This document shows, piece by piece, positions 1 through 6,547 of a stretch of 7,684 nt of DNA. Location of the stretch: contig JAKVCE010000093.1 in the NCBI GenBank assembly GCA_022447405.1, positions 1-7,684 on the forward strand, written 5' to 3'. The translations under genes were made by a program, and so were the position numbers. The notes under the pieces were generated by a model that saw nothing but the letters and a program-made list of their open reading frames with translations, was not told the DNA's origin and did no database searches. The stretch is from Planctomycetota bacterium. Its GTDB lineage: Bacteria; Planctomycetota; UBA1135; GCA-002686595. Position 1 is the first letter of the stretch. The number at the start of each line of letters is the position of its first letter.

Positions 1-1
1 C

Positions 2-808
2 CTCAAGTCGCCTGGCCACCTCGGCGCGATCGACGCGCTGTTCGAGGCATACCCCGACGCGATCGTCATCCAGACACATCGCGACCCCGTTCGGGTCATC
101 CCATCGGTCGCGAGCCTCGAGTACACGCACAAGTCGCAGTACATGGACAACGTCAGGCTCTCCGGAACCAACACGAGCCACCTCGTCGGGAACGATCGCG
201 ACAACGTCCTCGAGGGGAACGCCGCGAACAACAACATCGAAGGCGGCGACGGCACGGACACGGCGGTCTTCAAGGGGCCGCTCTCGGAGTACGTCATCTC
301 TGGTGGCGTCGTCACCGACACTCAGCCCGGTCGCGACGGCTCTGACACCTTGACGGACATCGAGCTCCTCCGCTTCAGCGATCAGACCGTCCCCTCCGGC
401 GGCGCAGGAGATGTCGAGAGCTACTGCACGAGCTCTCCCAACTCATCTGGGGCGGCGGCCGTGATCTACCACCAGGGGAGCCTGACGGTCAGCGACAACG
501 ACCTCAGCCTCTACGCGCTGCCCGTCCCTGCCAATCAGCCGGGGATCTTCTTCTACGGGCCGAACCAGGCGCAGGTCCCTTTCGGGAACGGGACGCGCTG
601 CGTTGGCGCGCCGATCACGCGCTTCCAGCCCAGCTTCGCGAACTTCTTCGGCGAGCTTGAGTTCGACATCGACAACCAGGCAGCGCCGGTCTCCGGCGCC
701 TTCACCCCTGGCTCGGTCTGGAACTTCCAAGCCTGGTTCCGTGACCCCGCGGCTGGCGGCTCGAACTTCGACCTCTCGGACGGCTTGAAGATCAGCTTCG
801 CGCCCTGA
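2..808 (+). CDS. Sulfotransferase-like / RTX / planctomycete C-terminal domain fusion protein (5' truncated)
   Basis: The reading frame is open from base 2 to the TGA at 806-808, giving 268 residues with the N-terminus outside the window. An ATG at 143 is in frame, but the coding signal clearly starts upstream of it. Residues 1-41 look like the 3'-phosphate-binding part of a PAPS-dependent sulfotransferase: LKSPGHLGAIDALF, then THRDPVRVIPSVASL. R27 and S35 are eight residues apart, as in the conserved Arg/Ser pair that binds the PAPS 3'-phosphate. From about residue 50 the sequence changes to an RTX-type calcium-binding segment (GNDRDNVLEGNAANN, GGDGTDTAVF, then DGSDTLTDIELLRFSD), as found at the ends of secreted RTX proteins. 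Residues 141-268 form a third module, YCTSSPNS...GSVWNFQAWFRDP...SDGLKISF, which I recognise from exported planctomycete proteins. C142 and C200 could form a disulfide. The mix is odd, because PAPS sulfotransfer is usually cytosolic or Golgi chemistry while the other modules are extracellular. A rearrangement or assembly join near residues 42-50 is an alternative. Modules 2 and 3 are secure, the sulfotransferase call is good, and overall function is unknown. Confidence 0.8.
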   Translation, partial: LKSPGHLGAIDALFEAYPDAIVIQTHRDPVRVIPSVASLEYTHKSQYMDNVRLSGTNTSHLVGNDRDNVLEGNAANNNIEGGDGTDTAVFKGPLSEYVISGGVVTDTQPGRDGSDTLTDIELLRFSDQTVPSGGAGDVESYCTSSPNSSGAAAVIYHQGSLTVSDNDLSLYALPVPANQPGIFFYGPNQAQVPFGNGTRCVGAPITRFQPSFANFFGELEFDIDNQAAPVSGAFTPGSVWNFQAWFRDPAAGGSNFDLSDGLKISFAP

Positions 809-831
809 GCGCCGGCGGCCCGAGCAGCTCT

Positions 832-861
832 TTGCGAGGCCGCGGAGCGCGGGGATAAGAT
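832..861 (+). promoter_or_regulatory. Candidate sigma70-type promoter before the cyclase gene
   Basis: TTGCGA (832-837) and TAAGAT (856-861) are separated by 18 bp. Each matches the housekeeping consensus at about four of six positions. The predicted start of transcription is near 868, just upstream of the cyclase gene. Boxes this weak also occur by chance, so the call rests mainly on position. Confidence 0.3.
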
Positions 862-867
862 GAGCGG

Positions 868-909
868 ATGATCTCCTCCCTGGCATCCGACTCTGAGGCG
901 CGCAGCTGA
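868..909 (+). CDS. Possible 13-codon leader ORF overlapping the cyclase start
   Basis: ATG at 868 opens a 13-codon frame, MISSLASDSEARS. Its TGA (907-909) overlaps the cyclase ATG (909-911) as TGATG, an arrangement that allows translational coupling by termination and reinitiation. The ATG lies six bases after the TAAGAT box, so a transcript from that promoter would begin about at this ATG and be leaderless. The peptide resembles nothing I recognise. A 13-codon ORF can easily arise by chance, so this is a weak call based on geometry. Confidence 0.2.
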   Translation: MISSLASDSEARS

Positions 910-2525
910 TGGGCTTTGAGCAGCGCTCCAAGCTCGTCTTAGAGCAGGAGGGGGAGGCCCATGAGTTTGAGCTCGTGCAGAGCCCGCTCACCATTGGGAG
1001 GGGCGAGGGGTGCGACATCGTCCTTCAAGACACATCGGTCTCTCGCTGCCACGCTGAGCTGATCCTCATGGACGGCGTCTGGTACCTCGTGGAGGTCACA
1101 GCGAAGAACGGCACCTACTTGAACGGGAGGGAGATCAAGCGGGCGCCGCTCAAGCCCGGGGACAAGCTCGGATTCGGCGGCGTCGAGCTCTCCTTCATGG
1201 CGGAGTCCAAAGGTTCTGAGGTGCTCTTTACGGAGAGCGGCCTCGACGAGACCGTGATGATCTCAGCCATCTCCGCGGACAGCGCTGACTTGCTGGGGGG
1301 CGCGAGCCCGAGCGGTCTTGGAGCAGGGGCCTCCCAGGAGACCAACGAGTGGCTGCTCTCGATGTTCCACGAGGCGGCGGAGTCTCTGCTCGCGAGTGAC
1401 GACCTCGACGAGATGTTCGAGGTCGTCTTGTCCCTAGCGTTCGCTCACCTGCCTGCGCAGCGAGCCTGCATCGGGCTCTGCACTGGCAGAGAGGATGAGG
1501 TCGTCATTCAGCTTGCGCGAGGAGCGGACCCCAAGGATGAGGGACGCATCACGATCAGCTCTACGATCACCGCCAAGGCCATCCGCGAGCGGGCGAGCGT
1601 CACCTATCGCGACGTAGAGCCCGACGTCGTCGCTTCGGAGAGCATCTCCAAGCTCAACCTGACCTCCATCATGTGCGCGCCCTTGTGCGTGGACGAGGAG
1701 GTGCTGGGCGTCCTCTACCTCGACACGAGGGACGCGGACGCTCCCTTTGAGGAGGACCACCTGAAGGTCCTCACCGCCCTGGCTGCGCTCTCTGCGGTGG
1801 CCTTGCGACAGGCTGGCATGCGTGAAGAGGTGAACCGAGAGCAGCGCCTCCGGGACAGGCTCTCGCGATACAGCTCGCATCATGTCGTGGATCACCTCAT
1901 GAGATCTGACAGTGAGAGCGGCGAGCTCGTCCCGGGGATGATGTCAGAGGAGGCTGTGGCCTCGGTCCTCTTCGCCGACCTCGTGGGGTTCACGTCGATC
2001 TCTGAGTCGATGAGCGCGCCAGAGGTCACGCAGCTCTTGAACAGCGTCTTCGCCCGCCTCACCGAGGTCGTCTTCGAGCTGGGTGGCACCGTCGACAAGT
2101 TCATCGGTGACGAGATCATGGTCTTCTTCGGCGCGCCCATCGCGCAGGAGGATCACGCGGAGCGCGCGGTCCGCTGCGCGCTGCGGATACAGGAGCGACT
2201 GAAGGACCTCAGCGCGAGCTCCCCCGAGGGTGTGGAGCTCGCTATGAGCATCGGGGTCAACTCTGGGCCGGTGATCGTTGGAGACATCGGGAGCCCGGAG
2301 CGGAAGGACTACACGGTGATCGGCGACACCGTGAACACGGCGAAGCGCATTGAGACCGAGGTCGCGGGCGCAGGTGAGCTCGTGATCGGGCCAGAGACCT
2401 ACGCGCTCATCCAGGGCTCATTCACCTGCGAGGCCCTCGAGCCCTCGCTGCTGCGGGGCAAGCAGCAGCCGCTCCAGCTCTACCGGGTGTTGCCGGAGCC
2501 CTCAGACGCTGAGCGCAGCGGCTAA
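909..2525 (+). CDS. FHA-GAF-class III adenylate/guanylate cyclase
   Basis: This 538-residue soluble protein probably makes cAMP from ATP in response to phosphoprotein binding and a small ligand. An FHA domain (about 20-95) has the phosphothreonine-recognition motifs G30-R31, S45..H48, N67-G68-T69 and N72-G73. A Ser/Thr-rich acidic linker follows (about 100-145). A GAF domain (about 147-300) comes next, then a signalling helix ending LRDRLSRYSSHHVVDHL (314-330). The cyclase domain (about 348-527) has both metal-binding aspartates, D357 in LFADLVGFT and D401 in FIGDEIM. The purine-selecting pair is K397 (VDKFIGDE) and T469 (KDYTVIGDTVN), with N476 and the transition-state arginine R480. A Lys/Thr pair is typical of class IIIb adenylate cyclases, several of which respond to bicarbonate. 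All catalytic residues are present, so it should be active as a homodimer. The start is fixed by an in-frame TGA at 894-896; GAGG at 895-898 is a somewhat distant ribosome-binding site. There are no membrane segments. The gene's end overlaps the convergent gene by 24 bp. Domains are secure; ATP specificity is inferred. Confidence 0.95.
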   Translation: MGFEQRSKLVLEQEGEAHEFELVQSPLTIGRGEGCDIVLQDTSVSRCHAELILMDGVWYLVEVTAKNGTYLNGREIKRAPLKPGDKLGFGGVELSFMAESKGSEVLFTESGLDETVMISAISADSADLLGGASPSGLGAGASQETNEWLLSMFHEAAESLLASDDLDEMFEVVLSLAFAHLPAQRACIGLCTGREDEVVIQLARGADPKDEGRITISSTITAKAIRERASVTYRDVEPDVVASESISKLNLTSIMCAPLCVDEEVLGVLYLDTRDADAPFEEDHLKVLTALAALSAVALRQAGMREEVNREQRLRDRLSRYSSHHVVDHLMRSDSESGELVPGMMSEEAVASVLFADLVGFTSISESMSAPEVTQLLNSVFARLTEVVFELGGTVDKFIGDEIMVFFGAPIAQEDHAERAVRCALRIQERLKDLSASSPEGVELAMSIGVNSGPVIVGDIGSPERKDYTVIGDTVNTAKRIETEVAGAGELVIGPETYALIQGSFTCEALEPSLLRGKQQPLQLYRVLPEPSDAERSG

Positions 2526-4187
2526 GGCGAAGAGCGAGAGCGCGGCCCAGTCGCGGGGCGACCAGCGGTCGCTCTTTGAGCTTCGGCGCAGGAACTCGAG
2601 CAGCGCGCCGGTGGGGCAGCCGTACTTGCAGTAGGCCATCGGGACGAAGAGCGATGCCGTGAGCCCGACGGCTGCCACGGTGAGGGTGGGCCAGCCGGCG
2701 ACGGAGAAGACCCAGGCGTCGAAGGGCTCGAGGTCCACGAGGCTGAAGGCGCCGCCGGTCATGGGCACCACCACGCAGACGGCGAGCAGGAGGAGCGGCA
2801 GCGGACGCAGCGCGCGGGCGAGCCGCTTGGGGACCTCGGCTTGCCAGGGGAGGCGTCTCTTCACGAGCTGCTGCAGGGCGCCGTGGGGGCAGACGTGAGA
2901 GCAGTAGACGTTGCGCTTGGTCGTGATCGGGATGAGGAGGGCTGCGGCGGTCAGGAGGACCAGGCCGCCAGCGGTCTCGAGCGGGACGCCGTGCTGGGCC
3001 CATCCCACGAGGAGCGCCTGTGAGAGCATGTCGCCGTTCACGAGGCCTAAGTAGCCGACGAGCACGCACAGGAAGACGGGGCGCAGGCGCTCGTTGCTGC
3101 GCAGGGAGCTCATGCCGATCACGACGCCGAGGAGGACGACGAGGGCGGTCCCGAGGTCGCGAGCCTGCCAGTGGAGCTTGGACATCTCTTGGAGCTCCCG
3201 CTCTGCGCGGGCTGCGAGCACCATCCCCTCGGAGATGGAGTCGCTGATCAGGGTGGAGCCGGACACACCGTCGATCCCTGCCTCTCTCCAGTCGAGGCCA
3301 GCGAGCTCAGCGAGGGTGAATCCCTTGAACTGCGCGGGGTAGTAATCGTCCTCGCGCAGGTAGACCGCGTACTCCTCGTTGTCATAGGTCTTTTGCAGGG
3401 AGAGACCACTCAAGCGACCGTCGGTGCCGAAGCCCACGAGCGTGTCGCTCGGGCCCTGATAGCCGACCACGGCGTCCGCGGCGGGGGAGGTGCGCAGCAA
3501 GCTGCCGAGGGTCGCGCCGTCGGCGTCGAAGACGCGCCAGCGTGAGGAGCTCCCCGCGAGGGGCTCTAAGGAGGATGCCTCGGGGAAGAGCGCGACCGCG
3601 TCGCTCACCTCGACCGGGTCCGTGAAGCGCAGAGAGGTCCGGGTCCCGCCGAGGCGCAGGCGGACGCCCTCTTGGATCGCGATGCTGGTGAGGGTCGCGC
3701 CGCTGACGCCGTCCACCTGCTTGTTGAGGGCGGCCTCTTCGCTCGTGAGGCCGATCAACTGCGAGAGGAAGCGCTTGTCTCCGCGGATCGCGGCGACGTG
3801 GTCCCGGGTGTCCTGGCTGGAGTGGATCTTCGTCCCGAGGACGCGGTCGCGCGCGTCGAAGGCGATCAGCGTGTCCGTCGGTCCGCAGAAGCCGATGACG
3901 TCGTCCGCGAGGGGAGAGGTGCGGACGAAGGAGCCCAGCCGCAGGCCCGCGGCGTCCAAGACCTCGCGGCGACCGCGCTCATCCGGGGTCTCGGAGAGGG
4001 AGGCTGCGGCCGGGAAGAGGTCGAGCACCTCCTCTAGTTGCACCGGCGAGCTGGCGGTGAGGGCGCGCGCTGCGGCGAGCTCCTCACTCTTGCTGTGGAT
4101 CAATGCGAGGACGCCCGCGAAGAGCAGGACCCGCACGAGGTGCAGGGCGTGCCCTCTGGCCCGGCCCGAAGAGGGGGCCTCCGTCAT
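2502..4187 (-). CDS. NosR-like membrane protein with two FMN-binding domains and two CxxxCP motifs
   Basis: This 561-residue protein probably moves electrons between the quinone pool and an extracytoplasmic partner. A membrane helix (about 18-32) is followed by two tandem FMN-binding domains (about 50-180 and 193-325). Each ends in the ApbE-type flavinylation motif, DGVSGAT (T165) and DGVSGST (T312), where FMN would be attached through phosphate to the threonine. The copies are clearly duplicates: both contain LFPxAxSL, (F/L)xRTSPxADxVxG and GPxDTL. About six further helices follow (about 345-361, 368-388, 404-421, 462-478, 496-517, 547-561). Two NosR/NapH-type motifs, YCSHVCPHGAL (C429, C433) and YCKYGCPTGAL (C520, C524), would face the cytoplasm. 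Unlike NosR, it has no C-terminal 2x[4Fe-4S] ferredoxin domain and ends within the last helix. Its ATG overlaps the stop of the preceding oxidoreductase gene as ATGA, with AGGA just upstream, so translation is probably coupled. Nitrous oxide reductase genes are absent, so a NosR role is unlikely. The architecture is well supported; partner and direction are inferred. Confidence 0.9.
   Translation of the reverse strand: MTEAPSSGRARGHALHLVRVLLFAGVLALIHSKSEELAAARALTASSPVQLEEVLDLFPAAASLSETPDERGRREVLDAAGLRLGSFVRTSPLADDVIGFCGPTDTLIAFDARDRVLGTKIHSSQDTRDHVAAIRGDKRFLSQLIGLTSEEAALNKQVDGVSGATLTSIAIQEGVRLRLGGTRTSLRFTDPVEVSDAVALFPEASSLEPLAGSSSRWRVFDADGATLGSLLRTSPAADAVVGYQGPSDTLVGFGTDGRLSGLSLQKTYDNEEYAVYLREDDYYPAQFKGFTLAELAGLDWREAGIDGVSGSTLISDSISEGMVLAARAERELQEMSKLHWQARDLGTALVVLLGVVIGMSSLRSNERLRPVFLCVLVGYLGLVNGDMLSQALLVGWAQHGVPLETAGGLVLLTAAALLIPITTKRNVYCSHVCPHGALQQLVKRRLPWQAEVPKRLARALRPLPLLLLAVCVVVPMTGGAFSLVDLEPFDAWVFSVAGWPTLTVAAVGLTASLFVPMAYCKYGCPTGALLEFLRRSSKSDRWSPRDWAALSLFALAAALSV
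2507..2520. other. Small hairpin inside the convergent gene overlap
   Basis: CGCTG (2507-2511) and CAGCG (2516-2520) form a perfect 5-bp stem around the loop AGCG. It lies inside the 24-bp overlap of the two convergent coding ends, where termination in either direction would be expected. It has no T-tract on either side and is short, so it is at best a weak bidirectional pause or processing site. Confidence 0.2.
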
Positions 4188-6535
4188 CCGTCCTGGCGAA
4201 CGAGCTGCACGGCGTCGGCGATGACGTGGCCCGTGGTGCCTTTGTTGGAGATCGTGACGGCGCTCTCCTCGCCAGCCTCGAAGCGGTAGACGCCGACCGC
4301 GGCGAAGCCGCCGGGGTGCGGCGGAGGGAGCTTTTGGTTCATGCGCACGATGAGCGGATCGCCCGCGGCCTCGATGGTGACGGGGATCGCGTCGTCTCGG
4401 CTGGAGGAGTCTGTGTAGGAGAGGCGCACCTCGTAGCTGCCGGACTCCGGGACCTGGAACTCCCAGCGCACGGTCTTCGCGCCCTTCCCGCCCTTGTCGT
4501 CGTGGATGTAGTGGGTGCCGACGAAGTCGAGCTCGAAGGTGCTGGCCTTCCAGGCGCCCTCCACGATGGCCTGGGACTCGTCGAGGACGAGGCCTTCGAG
4601 CTCGCTCGGGTCCACGCCCTCGTGCGTCAGGTTCGCCGGCGGCGGGATGGGCGGGGCGGGCGGGATCACGAAGGCCGCGTCGATGCTCTCGCGGCGCGCG
4701 CGCCCGGGGAGCTCGAGGAGTCCGAGGAGCTCATCGAGGTGGTCGGTGTAGACGCCGCGCGGGTCGCAGCCGTGCTGCACGCAGAGGGAGGCTGCCTTGC
4801 CGACGACCTCGCCCATCATCCCGCAGGTCTTCATGACGCGCACGGTGCCGAGGCCCTCGTGGGTGACGCTCGCGCAGCGGCCCGCCATGAAGAGGTTCGA
4901 GATGTTCCGCGAGTAGAAGCAGCGGTAGGGGACGAGGTAGGGCTTGGACGCGAGGGAGCGGTGCTCGAAGACGGCGTAGGAGATGAAGGGGTTGTCCGGG
5001 TACTTGCCGAGGTACTGCTTCTTGGCGTAGTGCAGGTCGATGGACCAGGTCGTGGGGACGCAGCCGTCAGGGAACTCGGTGTAGGAGACGATGTGCTCCT
5101 TGTTCAGGATGAGGTCGCCCATGAGCCGGCGCGACTCCCGCGGCCCGCCGATGTGCGCGCACCAGAGGAGCTCCGCGGTGGCGTGCGACTGCCCTGAGGG
5201 GTCTTTGGAGGCGTAGGCGCCCTTGTTCTTGAGCGCGTTCATCGCCCCGTACATCGCGCGCAGGTTCGTGTCGCGCATGTACTCGAGGTCGTCGATGGGG
5301 TGCTTGTCGAAGCCTGTCTCCCAGTACCAGCCGTTGGACATGACGTCGGGCTTCCCGCCCGGCTTGACGGAGACGGCCTTGGGGTAGGGGAACTCGCCCT
5401 CGTCGAGGTCGAGGGCCCAGGGGGTCGGGGCGAAGGGCTTGGGCGAGTCGGTGAAGTCCCAGCGCCAGAGGTTCGTCATGCCCATGTGGCCGGTCATGGT
5501 CATGTCGAAGTCCGCGCCGGCGAGGGCGCCGATGGTGGCGTGGCCGGTGCAGTCAGCGAAGAAGGAGGAGGTGAAGCGCTTCTCCTCGCTGGTCCTGACA
5601 TCGATGACCCGGACCGCCTTGATCCGGTCGCCGTCCGTCTCGACGCCGAAGGCGTGGTGGGAGAGGAAGAGGTCGATGTTCTTCTCCGCCGAGACGATCT
5701 GGACCTTGAGGTCGTCGAGGTAGATCTCGGGCGGCCCCGGGCAGATGAGGGAGTGGTCGGTGAACTCTTCGACGATGTCGCCGATGTGCGGGTACTTGCC
5801 CAAGCGCGTCCCGCCGTTGGCCCACACGCGCACCTCGGAGGAGGCGTTGCCGCCGAGGACGGGGCGGTTCTGGATGAGGGCGACCTTGCAGCCCATGCGC
5901 GCTCCGCTGATGGCGGCGCCGAGGCCAGAGAAGCCGCCGCCCACGACGACGAGGTCATAGCCTGCCTCCTCGCGGGGCTCGGCCGGGTGCCCGAGGAGCG
6001 CCTTGCGCCAACCTGGGAGGACGGCGTGGTCGTTGGGCGGGGCCTCGCCGCTCTTGGTGAAGAAGATGGCGTCGCAGCGGCCCTCGTAGCCGGTGAGGTC
6101 GTGGAGGGTGACGCTGACCTCCTCCCCGATCACCCCTGTGATCTCCACGGTGCCGCCTGCCTGCCAGTGCCAGCCTGCTCCGGTGGTGCCAAAGGTGGCG
6201 TCGAGGGGCGCTCCATTGACGAGCACTTGGAAGCGACCGGGGCTGCCCTCGGCGTCGAACTTCGCGACCCAGTCCAAGGTGCGCACGAAGGCGTGGTAGG
6301 TGCCGGGTTCGGGGAAGCGCACCGTCGTCGTGGCGTCGGCCACGGGCTCGCCGAGCCCGTGAGCCAGCATGTACGGCGAGCCCATGAGGTCGATGAACTG
6401 CGTGTCGAGGAGCCAGCCGCCGTGCTCCTCGAAGCCCTCGGCTTCGACGAGCACGTCTTGGGAGTGGGCGGGCTGGAGGGGGAGGAGCCACGCCGAGGCG
6501 GCGAGGCTTACGCGTAAGAGGGAGGCGGTCCTCAT
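4184..6535 (-). CDS. Secreted FAD-dependent oxidoreductase (FAD_oxidored family) with N- and C-terminal beta-sandwich modules
   Basis: This 783-residue exported flavoprotein has an unknown substrate. A Sec-type signal peptide (1-25) ends AHS before Q26 and has no twin-arginine motif. Residues about 27-160 form a beta-rich module (VLVEAEGFEEHGGW...DAIFFTKSGE), probably golvesin- or carbohydrate-binding-like. The catalytic part (about 190-600) opens with the Rossmann FAD motif DLVVVGGGFSGLGAA (G199, G201, G204). It continues with family hallmarks: LGGNASSEVRVW (227-238), FADCTGHATIGALAGADF (326-343) and NLFMAGRCASVTHEGLGTVR (547-566). A proline-rich linker (624-634) leads to a second module (about 648-781) resembling the golvesin C-terminal/Xly CBD-like domain. 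Family members are common in planctomycetes, Verrucomicrobia and Bacteroidetes, often in polysaccharide-use loci, but few have a defined reaction. GAGG at 6541-6544, five bases before the ATG, supports the start. The gene lies 12 bp after tspO and overlaps the NosR-like gene at ATGA, which suggests the membrane protein is its electron partner. Sugar or glycan oxidation is plausible but unproven. Confidence 0.92.
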   Translation of the reverse strand: MRTASLLRVSLAASAWLLPLQPAHSQDVLVEAEGFEEHGGWLLDTQFIDLMGSPYMLAHGLGEPVADATTTVRFPEPGTYHAFVRTLDWVAKFDAEGSPGRFQVLVNGAPLDATFGTTGAGWHWQAGGTVEITGVIGEEVSVTLHDLTGYEGRCDAIFFTKSGEAPPNDHAVLPGWRKALLGHPAEPREEAGYDLVVVGGGFSGLGAAISGARMGCKVALIQNRPVLGGNASSEVRVWANGGTRLGKYPHIGDIVEEFTDHSLICPGPPEIYLDDLKVQIVSAEKNIDLFLSHHAFGVETDGDRIKAVRVIDVRTSEEKRFTSSFFADCTGHATIGALAGADFDMTMTGHMGMTNLWRWDFTDSPKPFAPTPWALDLDEGEFPYPKAVSVKPGGKPDVMSNGWYWETGFDKHPIDDLEYMRDTNLRAMYGAMNALKNKGAYASKDPSGQSHATAELLWCAHIGGPRESRRLMGDLILNKEHIVSYTEFPDGCVPTTWSIDLHYAKKQYLGKYPDNPFISYAVFEHRSLASKPYLVPYRCFYSRNISNLFMAGRCASVTHEGLGTVRVMKTCGMMGEVVGKAASLCVQHGCDPRGVYTDHLDELLGLLELPGRARRESIDAAFVIPPAPPIPPPANLTHEGVDPSELEGLVLDESQAIVEGAWKASTFELDFVGTHYIHDDKGGKGAKTVRWEFQVPESGSYEVRLSYTDSSSRDDAIPVTIEAAGDPLIVRMNQKLPPPHPGGFAAVGVYRFEAGEESAVTISNKGTTGHVIADAVQLVRQDG

Positions 6536-6547
6536 AGGGGCCTCATC

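Noticed and set aside
143..808. First gene starting at ATG 143
   Set aside because: The same frame is open upstream to the window edge and encodes a recognisable sulfotransferase motif, so ATG 143 is internal.
815..843. Hairpin GCGGCC...GGCCGC after the first gene as an intrinsic terminator
   Set aside because: The 6-bp stem encloses a 17-base loop and no T-tract follows, so it does not meet terminator criteria.
443..1018. 191-codon minus-strand frame spanning the gap before the cyclase
   Set aside because: It crosses two good plus-strand genes, is rich in Arg/Ala/Glu, and shows no family motif or ribosome-binding site.
2502..4187. Assignment of the membrane protein as true NosR
   Set aside because: No nosZ, nosD or nosL gene is present, the FMN domain is doubled and the C-terminal ferredoxin is absent, so only NosR-like is justified.
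4103..5197. 364-codon open frame on the plus strand
   Set aside because: It lies opposite the oxidoreductase and NosR-like genes, has Ala/Gly/Val/Asp/Glu-rich composition with no recognisable motif, and is the usual antisense shadow of GC-rich coding DNA.
5511..5556. TGHA instead of TGDA in the FAD oxidoreductase as an active-site defect
   Set aside because: As I recall, TGH variants are common in planctomycete and verrucomicrobial members of this family, so it is probably a subfamily feature.
5300..6517. 405-codon open frame on the plus strand
   Set aside because: It is antisense to the well-supported FAD oxidoreductase, with a skewed Gly/Val/Ala/Glu composition and no domain.
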